This document shows, piece by piece, positions 1 through 8,826 of a DNA stretch of 64,000 bases; the first letter of the stretch is position 1; each line of letters begins with the position of its first letter. Location of the stretch: positions 682,001-746,000 of the forward strand of contig NZ_CP118610.1 of assembly GCF_028993555.1 (NCBI RefSeq), written 5' to 3'. The DNA is from Ensifer adhaerens (GTDB lineage: Bacteria > Pseudomonadota > Alphaproteobacteria > Rhizobiales > Rhizobiaceae). The notes under the pieces were generated by a model. It did no database searches. It was not told the origin of the DNA and worked only from the letters and a program-made list of their open reading frames with translations. The translations under genes were made by a program, and so were the position numbers.

Positions 1-470
1 AGCATGGCGGTCGCCATGCCGGCCGGCATGAAGCAGCTCCACAGCGAGAAGGCGAGGTCGCGGCGATCCGATGTCACCAGGCGCATGAGAATGGCCGGGC
101 CCGCAACGACGACAAGCAGGAACCCGAAGCCTTCGACGATGCGTGACAGCAGAAGCAGAGTGAACGCGGGGCTGACGGCTCCACTGAAGGAGCCGAGCGC
201 CAGCATCGCCATCCCGATGCCGAGCAGACGTCGGTCCCCGGCCGCGGTGACGAACGCGCCGGCCGTCATGCCGCCGACGACGCCGACAATGGCGAAGATC
301 GAGGTGATCCAGCCAAGGGCAGAGAGATCGAGCCCGAGGTCGGACTGGAGCAACGGACCTGCAATCAGCCCCTTGCCGACCTGCATCGCCGCGACCACGC
401 CGGCGGCAACGACTGTCATCACGCCTGCCCAATCGGTTCTCTCCCGGACGAAGGTTGCCGCTGTCGCCAT
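1..470 (-). CDS. MFS transporter (partial, cut by window start)
   Basis: The minus strand is open from an ATG at 470 to the window edge, giving about 156 N-terminal residues and no stop. The product has repeated hydrophobic helices and the MFS-like stretch LSRIVEGFGFLLVV after helix 3, followed by RLVTSDRRDLAFSLW. This fits a 12-helix major facilitator exporter of the inner membrane; the substrate cannot be told. Its ATG shares one base with the TGA that would end the wrbA-like gene if that gene's frameshift is corrected (TGATG at 472-468). The two were therefore probably translated as a coupled pair, divergent from the LysR gene at 1211. Confidence 0.85.
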   Translation of the reverse strand, partial: MATAATFVRERTDWAGVMTVVAAGVVAAMQVGKGLIAGPLLQSDLGLDLSALGWITSIFAIVGVVGGMTAGAFVTAAGDRRLLGIGMAMLALGSFSGAVSPAFTLLLLSRIVEGFGFLLVVVAGPAILMRLVTSDRRDLAFSLWSCFMPAGMATAM

Positions 471-1103
471 CAGGCGATCTCCGCCACGCGCTGACGACCG
501 GCGACCAGCGCTGCCGCCAGGTCTGCGACGTGGCGTCCCTGAAAGTGCGCGCCTTCCAGCTCGTTGGCGCTCGGCCGGCGATCGCCGCCATTGCCGTCAT
601 CGGCAAAGCGTCGAGGCGCCATAGGGTGATCCGCCGGTGATTTCATCCATGCGCATCTGCCCCTTGAAACTATAGGGCAGGCCGGCAATCACCATACCAA
701 GATGCAAAAGAACGGTATGGGTGGCGAGGATCGTCGATTCCTGGCCGCCATGCTGGCTTCCGGTCGAGGTGAAAACGCTGCCGATGCGGCCGACCAAGGC
801 GTCGCGCGCCCAGATGCCACCCGCCTGATCGAGAAAGTTCTTCATCTGGGCCGCCATGTTGCCGAAGCGTGTCGGCGTGCCGATGATGATCGCATCGTAA
901 TCCGGCAGTTCCGCCACCGTGGCGACCGGCGCGTCCTGATCGCGCTTGTAGCCCGCCTTGATGGCGACGGCTTCCGGCACGATTTCGGGAACCCGTTTGA
1001 GTGAGACCGCGGCGCCCGCGGCGCGCGCGCCTTCCGCAACGGCTGCCGCCATGGTCTCGATGTGGCCGTAGGACGAGTAGTAGAGCACGAGTATTTTGGC
1101 CAT
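470..1103 (-). pseudogene. WrbA-like NAD(P)H:quinone oxidoreductase, single-base frameshift
   Basis: Reading from ATG 1103 gives a flavodoxin-fold protein with the FMN phosphate loop YYSSYGHIE, then GTPTRFGNM and [10 protein letters not shown]. These are classic WrbA landmarks; the family makes two-electron reductions of quinones using FMN. The frame stops early after [12 protein letters not shown] (168 residues). The expected C-terminus, [21 protein letters not shown] and onward to EIA, lies in the next frame and ends at 470. Removing one A from the run at 605-607 (plus strand) restores a protein of about 210 residues. The break is either a sequencing error or a real frameshift that removes the last helix. 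It is adjacent to an MFS gene and divergent from a LysR gene. Confidence 0.85.
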
Positions 1104-1158
1104 TCGGCTGCACCTTTTCTTTTGAGCACTGTTGTCGGGAACAGGATGGGTGCTTTTA

Positions 1159-1196
1159 TCAATCTATTGAAGTGATATAATTTTCATCAAATTGAT
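1159..1196. promoter_or_regulatory. Two palindromes between LysR and the wrbA-like gene
   Basis: The divergent intergenic region holds TCAAT-CT-ATTGA (1159-1170) and ATCAA-A-TTGAT (1186-1196), which share the half-site TCAAT/ATTGA. They lie 15-50 bases before the LysR start and 40-95 bases before the wrbA-like start. LysR regulators usually bind such paired sites (recognition plus activation site), so these are the likely operators of the LysR protein at 1211. This is inferred from position and symmetry only. Confidence 0.5.
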
Positions 1197-1210
1197 CTAC
1201 GGAATCGATC

Positions 1211-2122
1211 ATGCTGGATGCCCTGACGCTCGATCAGATGCGGACTTTCGTCACCGTCGCCGAAAACGGAAGCTTTCGCGCCGGTGCCGCGAAGCTCTCA
1301 CGCGTGCAGTCTGCAGTTAGCCACGCCATCGCCAATCTCGAGACGGAGCTCGGAGTCGCCCTGTTCGATCGTTCCGGGCACAAACCGGTGCTGACTGAGG
1401 AAGGACGCGCGCTGCTCGGCAATGCCCGCGATATCCTGCTGCGGGTCGATGCCATGCGCGCCCGGGCGCGCGGGCTTGGCGAAGGCCTCGAGTTGGAGCT
1501 TTCCGTGATCGTCGATACGCTCTTCCCGATCGAGACGGTCGGGCTGGCCCTGAACGAGATGCGGACGATCTACCCCAATGTTTCGATCAGGCTTGCGATT
1601 TCGCCACTGGGCGGACCGCTGGATGGCCTCGTTGAACGCCGCTTCACCCTCGGCATCATGGTCGGCGAAGACTTCCGCGATCCGGCAATCGCCCGCCAGG
1701 CGCTCTCGACGGTTCAGATCGTCGCGGTCGTCGCCGCGCATCATCCCCTGGGGCTGAGTGCTGGCGGTGCCGCACTCGCAAATGCCGAACTTGCCGACCA
1801 CCTGCAGATCGTCCAGTCCGATCCATCACAGCGTACGGCGGGCCGGGATTTCGGCGTGCTCTCGCCGCAGACCTGCCGCGTCAGCAGCCAGGATACCAAA
1901 CATGCGATGATCCGGGCGGGGCTCGGCTGGGGCCGGCTACCGCTCTGGCAGGTGGAGCGTGATCTCGAAGAAGGTCGACTTGCGCGCATGCCGACGGCAG
2001 CGCTTGGCCGCAACAGCCAGGTTGGCGCCGAGTGCTATCTCAGCCATCGGATAGACGAGCCGCTCGGGCCGGCAGCGCGCGTCTTCGGCGAAGCGCTTGT
2101 CCGGCTGTGCGCCAAGACCTAA
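1211..2122 (+). CDS. LysR family transcriptional regulator
   Basis: The 303-residue protein has an N-terminal winged helix-turn-helix (about residues 6-65, MRTFVTVAENGSFRAGAAKL then VQSAVSHAIANLE). A LysR substrate-binding domain follows (about 95-295). It is divergent from the wrbA-like/MFS pair and convergent with the MFS gene at 2119, so it probably controls the divergent pair. Its TAA overlaps the TAG of the opposite gene by four bases (CTAA at 2119-2122). The effector is not predictable from sequence. Confidence 0.9.
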   Translation: MLDALTLDQMRTFVTVAENGSFRAGAAKLSRVQSAVSHAIANLETELGVALFDRSGHKPVLTEEGRALLGNARDILLRVDAMRARARGLGEGLELELSVIVDTLFPIETVGLALNEMRTIYPNVSIRLAISPLGGPLDGLVERRFTLGIMVGEDFRDPAIARQALSTVQIVAVVAAHHPLGLSAGGAALANAELADHLQIVQSDPSQRTAGRDFGVLSPQTCRVSSQDTKHAMIRAGLGWGRLPLWQVERDLEEGRLARMPTAALGRNSQVGAECYLSHRIDEPLGPAARVFGEALVRLCAKT

Positions 2123-3279
2123 CGACGGCCCGCAAGCGTGAAAGCGAGAGTGAAGATCACGAGCACCGTGCCGACACCAAACGGGCCGGCAACGGGGTTG
2201 ACGAAGTTCATCAGCGCACCGGTGGCGCCGGAACCTGCGGCACTGCCGGCCGCATAGGCGAGCGAGAAGGCGGCGCTGCCGGCAACGAGCATGCTGCCGC
2301 GATATTCTTCACCGAGCATGGTGAGCGCCGCCGTGTAGAGCGCGAAGCTCGCCGCGCCGATGAAGGCGAAGGTCAGAAGCAGCGCGATATCGGAAGTGAG
2401 GAACGGCACGAGAAGATATCCGGTTGCAGCGACGGCGGCAGCCGAAATTGCCACCCGGCGGCGCGGCAGGCGGTCGAGAAGCACACCGATGAAGGGCTGA
2501 GCCAGGGCGGTCGGGATCGCCAGCGCCGTGACGCTGAGCGCGGCAAAGGCCTGGCTGTGGCCGGTCTTGACGAAGTAGACCGGCATGGCGGAGATCGCCG
2601 CGATGTCGGCAAAGCCGAAGATCAGCACCATGAGGATCAGGATTGGCGCCTTCCTGAAAAAGGCAAAGAGGTCACGCGTCGACGTGGGCTCGGGCCGGGT
2701 GCGCGCGCCCATGGTCAGGAGTCCGGTGAGGAACGCGACGAGCGCGATGTAGATTGCAAGCAGCGCAAAGCCGAGGCCACCGCTGGTGCCGAGCAACGGG
2801 ATCGCCAGCGGACCGGCGGCAAAGCCGCCGCACATGCCGGCGCCGTAAAGGCCGGAAACACGGCCGCGCAGCCGGTCGGGACAGGCGGTGTTCAGCCAGG
2901 CCTCACCGAGCATGAAGACCATGCTGACGAAGAAGCCGAGGGCGAAGCGGGCGACAAACCAGATGGGAAGCTCGGACGTCGAGGCAAGCGTCGCAAGACA
3001 GATCGAGCAGCCGCAGAGGCTGGCGATGATCAACTTGTCGGCGGAAGCAAGCCGGGTCAGCCGGCCGAGAAGCAGGGTCGCGGCGCCCAGGCCAGCGGCA
3101 AAGCCCATGGCATTGAGACCGATCATGCCGGCAGAAACGCCGCGGCTCTCAAGCGAAAGCGAGATCAGCGGATAGGTGAGCCCTTGCGCCACCGAGAAGG
3201 CGGTGACGCCGAGAACGACGGCGATGATCGCCGGCCAATCCGGAGCGAAATCGCTCGCCTGTGCCTCATGCAACGACAT
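2119..3279 (-). CDS. MFS transporter (YcaD-like)
   Basis: A 386-residue protein of about 12 hydrophobic helices. The ATG at 3279 is chosen because GAGGGAGGGGG lies just upstream; the longer open frame to 3405 adds a polar stretch with no membrane or signal features. The motifs LLGRLTRLASADK (loop 2-3) and GEAWLNTACPDRLRGRVSGLYG resemble the YcaD/YfkF-type branch of the major facilitator superfamily. It probably exports small molecules across the inner membrane, substrate unknown. The gene stands alone, overlapping the LysR stop at its 3' end, with a palindromic repeat at 3364-3413 upstream. Confidence 0.88.
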   Translation of the reverse strand: MSLHEAQASDFAPDWPAIIAVVLGVTAFSVAQGLTYPLISLSLESRGVSAGMIGLNAMGFAAGLGAATLLLGRLTRLASADKLIIASLCGCSICLATLASTSELPIWFVARFALGFFVSMVFMLGEAWLNTACPDRLRGRVSGLYGAGMCGGFAAGPLAIPLLGTSGGLGFALLAIYIALVAFLTGLLTMGARTRPEPTSTRDLFAFFRKAPILILMVLIFGFADIAAISAMPVYFVKTGHSQAFAALSVTALAIPTALAQPFIGVLLDRLPRRRVAISAAAVAATGYLLVPFLTSDIALLLTFAFIGAASFALYTAALTMLGEEYRGSMLVAGSAAFSLAYAAGSAAGSGATGALMNFVNPVAGPFGVGTVLVIFTLAFTLAGRR

Positions 3280-3363
3280 CGCCCCCTCCCTCTGATCGGT
3301 GTCTGCGGGCCATGTCCATATCGTATCCGCCGCCGGCAGGGAATTGGCCGGCGGCGAAATGGC

Positions 3364-3413
3364 GGAGCGGGACGAGGAAAAGTGTGAGCGGTTTTCCGCC
3401 CGCATCCCGCTCC
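3364..3413. repeat. Rhizobial-type intergenic palindrome, copy A
   Basis: Outer arms GGAGCGGGA (3364-3372) and TCCCGCTCC (3405-3413) are perfect complements. Inner arms GGAAAA (3376-3381) and TTTTCC (3392-3397) nest inside. A second copy with the same outer and inner arms lies at 30043-30086. It sits between two minus-strand genes, so it may also act as an RNA hairpin. I recognise the type as a common rhizobial intergenic repeat, but am not certain of its formal family name. Confidence 0.7.
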
Positions 3414-3429
3414 ATTACAAGAGAACAGA

Positions 3430-4266
3430 TCAGGCGGCCCTGTCCCAGACCGGAGCCAGACCCTCGGGGTTGACGATGCGACCGTCTGCGCGGGCAAGCG
3501 CGTGGATCTCCGCCATCTCGCCGTCGCCGAGCGCGAAGTCGAAGATCGCGAAGTTTTCCTTCAGGCGATCGATCGTCGCGGTCTTGGAAAGCGTGACCAC
3601 GTCCTTCTGCTGCACCAGCCAGCGCAGCACCACCTGCGCCGCCGTCTTGCCGTGGCGGCCGCCAATCTCCTTGAGCAGAGGGTCGTTCGGCACCTTGCCG
3701 TTTGCCATTGCGTAATAGGCGGTGATCGACATGCCGTGCTTGCGCGCGGTCTGCAGCACCTTGGTCTGGTCGAGATAGGGATGATACTCGACCTGGTTGG
3801 TGGCGATCGGGGCGTCGCTGAGCTTCACCGCTTCTTCCATCTGTGCCGTGTTGAAGTTGCTGACGCCGATGTGGCGGACCTTGCCGGCCTTTTGCACTTC
3901 GTTGAGCGCGCCGATGCGCTCGGCCATCGGCACGTCGCTGCCGCCCGGCCAGTGGAGGAGAAGCAGATCGACGTGGTCGGTCTTCAGCTTCTTCAGGCTC
4001 TCGTCGACCGAGGCGAGGAAGTCGCGATGCGCATATTTGTCGACCCAGACCTTGGTGGTGAGGAAGATGTCGGCGCGCGACACGCCTGAATTATGAATGG
4101 CTTCGCCGACCTCGGCCTCGTTGCCGTAGATCTGTGCCGTATCGACGTGGTGGAAGCCGAGCTTCAAGGCTTCCGGCAGCACGCGCAGTACGTCGGCGCC
4201 GGGCATGCGGAAGGTGCCGAAGCCGAGCGCCGGGATGTTGGCGCCGTTTGAATTGACGGAATGCAT
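3430..4266 (-). CDS. Aldo/keto reductase (2,5-diketo-D-gluconate reductase-like)
   Basis: A 278-residue TIM-barrel NADPH-dependent reductase of the AKR superfamily. The full catalytic tetrad is visible: Asp42 and Tyr47 (DTAQIYGNE), Lys72 (TTKVWV) and His105 (LLLLHWPGG). GVSNFN follows, and the NADPH-binding segment LSKTATIDRLKEN lies near the C-terminus. The start at 4266 has AAGGAG spaced seven bases upstream. It reduces aldehydes or ketones to alcohols in the cytoplasm; the exact substrate is unknown. It lies 86 bases downstream of the MFS gene on the same strand and may be co-transcribed with it. Confidence 0.92.
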   Translation of the reverse strand: MHSVNSNGANIPALGFGTFRMPGADVLRVLPEALKLGFHHVDTAQIYGNEAEVGEAIHNSGVSRADIFLTTKVWVDKYAHRDFLASVDESLKKLKTDHVDLLLLHWPGGSDVPMAERIGALNEVQKAGKVRHIGVSNFNTAQMEEAVKLSDAPIATNQVEYHPYLDQTKVLQTARKHGMSITAYYAMANGKVPNDPLLKEIGGRHGKTAAQVVLRWLVQQKDVVTLSKTATIDRLKENFAIFDFALGDGEMAEIHALARADGRIVNPEGLAPVWDRAA

Positions 4267-4352
4267 GGGTAACTCCTTGGTTTTGCACAGCGCCCGGCCA
4301 GGGGCCGGGCGGGAAAGAGACGAGGGTATAGGTGGGCCAGACGGCCGTTTGT

Positions 4353-5534
4353 TCAAGCCGGCTGGGCGACGGTTTCTGCCTTGCGGTCGAGTGCACCACT
4401 TAAGAGCGTGAGCAGCAGCGCGCCGACCACCAGGGCGGCACCGAAGACCGGTGTCATGCCAAGGCCAAGCGACGATGCAACGATGACGCCACCAAGCCAG
4501 GCGCCGATGGCAATGCCAAGGTTGAAGGCGGCGATGTTGAGAGCTGAGGCCACGTCGACGGCACCGGGCCGATGCTGCTTGGCAAGCTGTACGACGTAGA
4601 GCTGCAAGCCGGGCACGGTGGCGAACGACAGGAAGCCGAGGCTTGCCAGCGTCACCAATGTTAGGGCTTGGGACGTCGCCGTGAAGGCGAAGAACACAAG
4701 GACGGCCGCCTGGGCGAGGAACAGCCCGACAAGCGCCTTGACCGGGTCACGGTTGGCGATCTTGCCGCCGGCAATGTTGCCGATGGCGATGGCGACGCCA
4801 TAGAGCACCAGGATCAGGCTAACGGCGCCTTCCGAAAAGCCGGTGATGTCCTGCAGGATCGGTGCCAGGAAGGTGAAGGCGACGAAGGTTCCGCCGTAAC
4901 CGAGTGCGGTCATGGCAAAAACGATCAGCAGACGGCCGGAGCCGAGCACGCGCACTTGGTCGATGAGCTTGGCGGGCGGCGCCTTGGAGAGCGTGTTCGG
5001 CAGCAGGGCGACGATCGCGGTGAGCGCGACGACGCCGAGACCGGTGACCGCCCAGAAGGTGGCGCGCCAGCCGAAGGTCTGGCCGATCCAGGTGCCGAGC
5101 GGCACGCCGGTGACGATCGCGACCGTGAGGCCCATGAACATCATGGCGATGGCCGAGGCGCGGCGGTCCTCCGGTACGAGGTCGGCGGCAATGGTCGAGC
5201 CGACCGAGAAGAACACGCCATGGGCAAAGGCGGAAATGACGCGGGCGACGAGCAGCGGTTCATAGCTTGGCGACAATGCTGCGGCAGCGTTGCCGACGAT
5301 GAACAGCGCCATCAGGCCGATCAGGAGCGGCTTGCGCTCGATCCGGCCGGTGAGTGCCGTCAGCACCGGCGCGCCGAAGGTGACGCCAAGCGCATAGACG
5401 CTGACGATCAGGCCGGCGAGCGGCAGGGTGACATTGAGGTCGGTGGCAACCGTCGGCAAGAGGCCGACGATCACGAATTCGGTAGTTCCGATCGCATAGG
5501 CCGCGATCGTCAGTGCAAGGATGGCAATGGGCAC
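4353..5534 (-). CDS. MFS transporter, DHA1/AraJ-like, GTG start
   Basis: A 393-residue exporter with about 12 helices. It begins with the family's usual N-terminus, PIAILALTIAAYAIGTTEFV, preceded by GTG at 5534 with GGGAAAGG as ribosome binding site. Longer in-frame starts upstream would add polar sequence and run into the divergent LysR gene. Motif A appears as GAPVLTALTGRIERKPLL, and helix 5 carries MFMGLTVAIVTGVPLGTWIG (antiporter motif C). This indicates proton-coupled drug or metabolite efflux, probably under control of the divergent LysR gene at 5676. Confidence 0.88.
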   Translation of the reverse strand: MPIAILALTIAAYAIGTTEFVIVGLLPTVATDLNVTLPLAGLIVSVYALGVTFGAPVLTALTGRIERKPLLIGLMALFIVGNAAAALSPSYEPLLVARVISAFAHGVFFSVGSTIAADLVPEDRRASAIAMMFMGLTVAIVTGVPLGTWIGQTFGWRATFWAVTGLGVVALTAIVALLPNTLSKAPPAKLIDQVRVLGSGRLLIVFAMTALGYGGTFVAFTFLAPILQDITGFSEGAVSLILVLYGVAIAIGNIAGGKIANRDPVKALVGLFLAQAAVLVFFAFTATSQALTLVTLASLGFLSFATVPGLQLYVVQLAKQHRPGAVDVASALNIAAFNLGIAIGAWLGGVIVASSLGLGMTPVFGAALVVGALLLTLLSGALDRKAETVAQPA

Positions 5535-5615
5535 GACGAGACCTTTCCCACCCGGCTGGGAGGAACCGGGTGCGTTGGTAGTTGATGAAGTCGAAGCGGA
5601 ATATGAGCCTTGGCA

Positions 5616-5640
5616 CTCATCATGATAATGAGCATAATGA
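5616..5640. promoter_or_regulatory. Putative LysR operator between divergent MFS and LysR genes
   Basis: CTCAT (5616-5620) and ATGAG (5628-5632) form an inverted repeat with a 7-base spacer. ATAATGA is repeated directly at 5625-5631 and 5634-5640. The cluster lies 36-60 bases before the LysR start and about 80-105 bases before the MFS start, where a LysR protein would bind to repress itself and activate the exporter. No experimental support. Confidence 0.4.
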
Positions 5641-5675
5641 TACAAAGGACTGTGAATTGATTTCAAAGGTGGTGG

Positions 5676-6569
5676 ATGGACAATCGGGCGGGTGAAATGG
5701 AGGTCTTCGTTGCCGTCTCGGAGACCCGCAGCTTCTCGGCCGCCGCGCGGCGTCTGAAGCTTTCGCCGTCTGCAGTCAGCAAACTGGTGACGCGCATCGA
5801 GGACCGGCTGGGCACGCGCCTGCTCGTGCGCTCGACCAGGACCCTGCAGCTGACACCGGAGGGGGAAGTCTATCTCCAGCGCGCCCAGCGGATTCTCACG
5901 GAAATCGCAGAGACCGAACAACTGGTCGCAGCCGGCGGCCGCATGACGCCGCGCGGGCTGTTGCGGGTGAACGCCGCGGTCGGCTTTGGGGAGCGCTACA
6001 TCCTGCCGCTCGCGCCGGAGTTCCTGGCCTGCTATCCGGAGGTACAGCTGGACCTGACCCTGACGGACAGCATGATCGACGTCGTCGGTGAGCGCGCCGA
6101 CGTGGCGATCCGCACCGGTCCGCTGCGCGATTCGTCGCTAAAGGCGCGCAAGCTTATGGAAAGCCGTCCGGTCGTGATCGCATCGCCGGGCTATCTGGAA
6201 AAGCATGGAGTCCCGCAAACGCCCGATGATCTCGACGGCCACAATTGCATCCGCTTCAACTTCCGCCGCAGCGTCGACGAATGGGCGTTCCGCATGCCCG
6301 GCCAGCCGGCTGCGGAACTACGCTCCGTCTTCGGCAATATGCAGGTATCGAGCGGTTCGATCGTCCGCCAGCTTTGCCTGGCCGGCATTGGTATTGGCCG
6401 TATCGGCCGTTTCCACGTCGAGCCGGACTTCGAAGCTGGAACGCTCGTGCCGCTGCTCGAAGAGTATCAATCGGGCGAGATCGAGATTGTCTACGCGGTC
6501 TATGCCGGTCACGAGCATCTTGCCGCTCGCATCCGCGCCTTCATCGATTTTCTGGCCGAGCGCATGTAG
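5676..6569 (+). CDS. LysR family transcriptional regulator
   Basis: A 297-residue LysR protein with an N-terminal HTH (about 6-63, EVFVAVSETRSFSAAARRLK then SPSAVSKLVTRIE). Its effector domain resembles the CrgA/DsdC-like cluster (RGLLRVNAAVGFGERYILPL, ADVAIRTGPLRDSSLKARKL). Members of this cluster usually control a divergent neighbour, here the MFS exporter starting at 5534. The ligand is unknown. No gene follows on the same strand before the convergent tam at 6597. Confidence 0.9.
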   Translation: MDNRAGEMEVFVAVSETRSFSAAARRLKLSPSAVSKLVTRIEDRLGTRLLVRSTRTLQLTPEGEVYLQRAQRILTEIAETEQLVAAGGRMTPRGLLRVNAAVGFGERYILPLAPEFLACYPEVQLDLTLTDSMIDVVGERADVAIRTGPLRDSSLKARKLMESRPVVIASPGYLEKHGVPQTPDDLDGHNCIRFNFRRSVDEWAFRMPGQPAAELRSVFGNMQVSSGSIVRQLCLAGIGIGRIGRFHVEPDFEAGTLVPLLEEYQSGEIEIVYAVYAGHEHLAARIRAFIDFLAERM

Positions 6570-6596
6570 CGCTACGTCCGCAGCCCCTGCGAGAGC

Positions 6597-7370
6597 CTAG
6601 CCCGCCTTTATCGCCACGATGAAAAATCTCGGAAAGTGCAGAAGCACCTTGCCGTCGCTCGTTGCCGGATAGGCTCTGCGAATCCCGTCCGTGTAGTCGG
6701 CAAGAAAGGCGCTCCGCCGGTCCTCGGGCAAGGCATCGAGGTAAGGTCTGAGGCCGGTCCCTTTGACCCATTCGACGATCGCCTCGGCATTCGCGAGCCG
6801 GTGGTAGTAGATCGTGTGCCAGACCTCGATGCGTGCTGCCCAAGGAACCAGGCATTCGACGTAGGTTGCCGGTGGCGGCATCGGATTGCGGCGGATGGTC
6901 TTGCCGGCAAAGGCGTCCGTGAAAGCCGGGCTTCGAGCCGTCTCCTCCATCAGCAAATGGCTCGGCTCGCCGAGATTGTCCGGCATCTGGACCGCAAGCG
7001 CTCCGCCGGATGCGAGCGACTTCATCAGTCTTTCGAAGATCGCGAGATGGTTTGGAAGCCACTGGAAGACGGCGTTGCCATAGAACAGCGAAGCGCCGGC
7101 GGGTGGGACCCAGGTCGCGAGATCCGCCTTTTCGAAGGAGATTCCGGGCAGCCGCTTGGCGGCGGCAACGAGCATGTTCTCGTCGCTGTCGAGCCCTGAA
7201 AGTGTCGCCTCGGGGAACCGGTCGCGGATGATCTCGGTGGAGTTGCCCGGACCGCAACCGAGGTCAAAGGCAAGGCCCTCGGGCAGTTCGGGCACTTGGG
7301 CGAGAAGGTCTCTGGCTGGTCGGGTGCGTTCGTCTTCGAACTTCAGATATTGCGCAGGCGACCAGACCAT
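6597..7370 (-). CDS. tam: Trans-aconitate 2-methyltransferase
   Basis: A 257-residue SAM-dependent methyltransferase starting [19 protein letters not shown], the diagnostic N-terminus of Tam. The SAM-binding motif FDLGCGPGN is at about 35-43, followed by [12 protein letters not shown] and [10 protein letters not shown]. Tam esterifies trans-aconitate, a spontaneous by-product of cis-aconitate that inhibits aconitase, so it acts as a repair enzyme of the TCA cycle. The ATG at 7370 has AAGGA upstream. Only 11 bases separate it from the haloacid dehalogenase gene, so the two form an operon. Confidence 0.92.
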   Translation of the reverse strand: MVWSPAQYLKFEDERTRPARDLLAQVPELPEGLAFDLGCGPGNSTEIIRDRFPEATLSGLDSDENMLVAAAKRLPGISFEKADLATWVPPAGASLFYGNAVFQWLPNHLAIFERLMKSLASGGALAVQMPDNLGEPSHLLMEETARSPAFTDAFAGKTIRRNPMPPPATYVECLVPWAARIEVWHTIYYHRLANAEAIVEWVKGTGLRPYLDALPEDRRSAFLADYTDGIRRAYPATSDGKVLLHFPRFFIVAIKAG

Positions 7371-7381
7371 GGGGAGATCCT

Positions 7382-8044
7382 TCAGATGCCGAATTGCAGG
7401 CTTTCGAGAGAGGGCAGGATCAGTGCCGGCCCGTGATCGCGATACTCGTCCGGCATGTCCGCCCGATTGATCCACACGGTGCGGAAGCCGAATTTCGTCG
7501 CTCCGGCAATGTCCCAGCGGTTCGACGACTGGAACGAAACCGCGTGCGGGTAGAGCCGGTAGCTGGTGGTAACGAGATCGTAGACGGCAGGCGCCGTCTT
7601 GAACGCCTTCACCGCGTCGACCGAGAAGACGTCGTCGATGACGATGTCGAGTGCGGCGTTGCGGACCGCAGAGGCGAGCATGGCTGGCGAGCCGTTGGAG
7701 AGGATGGCGATGCGGGCGCCGCGCTCCTTGAGCCCTTTCAGAACCGCCGGCACTTCCGGATAGCAGTCGAGCGTCCAGTAGGCGTCGAGCAGGCGCTTGC
7801 GAAGCTTCGGGTCGGCGGAGGGAAATCGTGCGAAGGCGTAGTCGAGCGACTGTTCGGTCAGTTGCCAGAAATCCTGATAGCTGCCCATCAACGAGCGCAC
7901 CCAGGAGTATTCGAGCTGCTTGGCCCGCCAGAGTTCGGAGAAGGCCTGCCCGTCCGGGCCGATCTCCTGCGCGTGGCGCCTGACAGCCGCGTGCACGTCG
8001 AAGAGCGTGCCGTAGGCGTCAAACACATAGGCCGCGTGGGACAT
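7382..8044 (-). CDS. (S)-2-haloacid dehalogenase, type II (HAD superfamily)
   Basis: A 220-residue HAD enzyme with the nucleophile Asp9 in [10 protein letters not shown], motif II LSNGS, the conserved Lys in VKAFKTAP, and motif [18 protein letters not shown]. The length and the SSN-WD signature match type II L-2-haloacid dehalogenases, which hydrolyse 2-haloalkanoates to 2-hydroxyacids with inversion. Of two adjacent ATGs (8047, 8044), the second has the better spacing from GGGAGGAA. It is the first gene of an operon with tam. Confidence 0.9.
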   Translation of the reverse strand: MSHAAYVFDAYGTLFDVHAAVRRHAQEIGPDGQAFSELWRAKQLEYSWVRSLMGSYQDFWQLTEQSLDYAFARFPSADPKLRKRLLDAYWTLDCYPEVPAVLKGLKERGARIAILSNGSPAMLASAVRNAALDIVIDDVFSVDAVKAFKTAPAVYDLVTTSYRLYPHAVSFQSSNRWDIAGATKFGFRTVWINRADMPDEYRDHGPALILPSLESLQFGI

Positions 8045-8234
8045 CATTTCCTCCCGTCTTTTGCCTTCGGCACTGGCGGGCAAGATCGAGTCTTCCCGTC
8101 AAAGCCCAGCCGAAAACAAAGGCTTACAGCATCATGCCTGATCAGGCAGCCAACTGTCACCGTTCTTTCGTGGGATCATGTCAAATCTTTGTGCAATGCA
8201 CAACGGCTTGCGGCAAAGCTGCAGGTTTCTCATT

Positions 8235-8795
8235 TCAGCCTTTGGCTGGCTTCCAGACTTTCGCCGGGAAGCGCAGTGCCTGCTTGGCGAGCTTGCCCTT
8301 GAGGCCGAGCGCCGTGTCGCAGAGGTTGACCACATGCCTGTTCGGCTTGGCCTCCGGCCGCAGCGCGTGCAGCGCGGCGGCCGCGTCTTCCGGCGGCATG
8401 TAGCGTGCGAGGATGCCGAGGGTGAGCGCGGTCGCGCGGCCGATTCCCCGAAGGCAATGGACGAGCAGATGTGCGTCTTCGGGCAGGCGGTCGACAAAAG
8501 CGAAGGTGGCTTCGATCGCCTCCGGGCGCGCCGCATCCGGTTCATCCGGATCGGTGGTGTCGCCGAAAAAGAGTTCCAGGTGCCGCTCCGGCGGCAGTTC
8601 GATCATCGAAAGCAGCCGGCTGCCGGGAGCGCGGATCGAGATCAGGTGCGTCGGCGCCCAGAGCGCCCGATTGTGCCGCGCTTCGGTCTGTGAACTGACG
8701 ATTGCCCGAATCGGCCATCCGGCAGGATGCGCCGGATTGGCTTCGAGAACGGGATGGTAGAGTTCATCTCCGGTAACGGCTGCCGCAAGCGCCAT
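8235..8795 (-). CDS. Cysteine-based protein tyrosine phosphatase-like protein
   Basis: A 186-residue protein with the phosphatase signature HCLRGIGRA, an HCx5R loop with Cys114 and Arg120 (counting from ATG 8795). Before it come an APTHLISI strand and a LFFGDTTDPDEP segment that may carry the general acid. It resembles the short bacterial dual-specificity or tyrosine phosphatases that stand alone in rhizobia. The start at 8795 follows GAGGTCCTGAC; a longer frame to 8849 lacks a better site. Substrate unknown, cytoplasmic. Confidence 0.8.
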   Translation of the reverse strand: MALAAAVTGDELYHPVLEANPAHPAGWPIRAIVSSQTEARHNRALWAPTHLISIRAPGSRLLSMIELPPERHLELFFGDTTDPDEPDAARPEAIEATFAFVDRLPEDAHLLVHCLRGIGRATALTLGILARYMPPEDAAAALHALRPEAKPNRHVVNLCDTALGLKGKLAKQALRFPAKVWKPAKG

Positions 8796-8826
8796 GTCAG
8801 GACCTCGATCGTGATTCTTCCGAGCG

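Noticed and set aside
2119..2122. Convergent CTAA stop overlap (also at 29501-29504) as a regulatory feature
   Set aside because: CTAA simply gives TAA on one strand and TAG on the other; it is a common economical layout.
2032..3387. Long plus-strand open frame of 451 codons
   Set aside because: It lies antisense to the MFS gene, is rich in Arg/Gly/Glu with no recognisable domain, and has the typical look of a GC-rich shadow frame.
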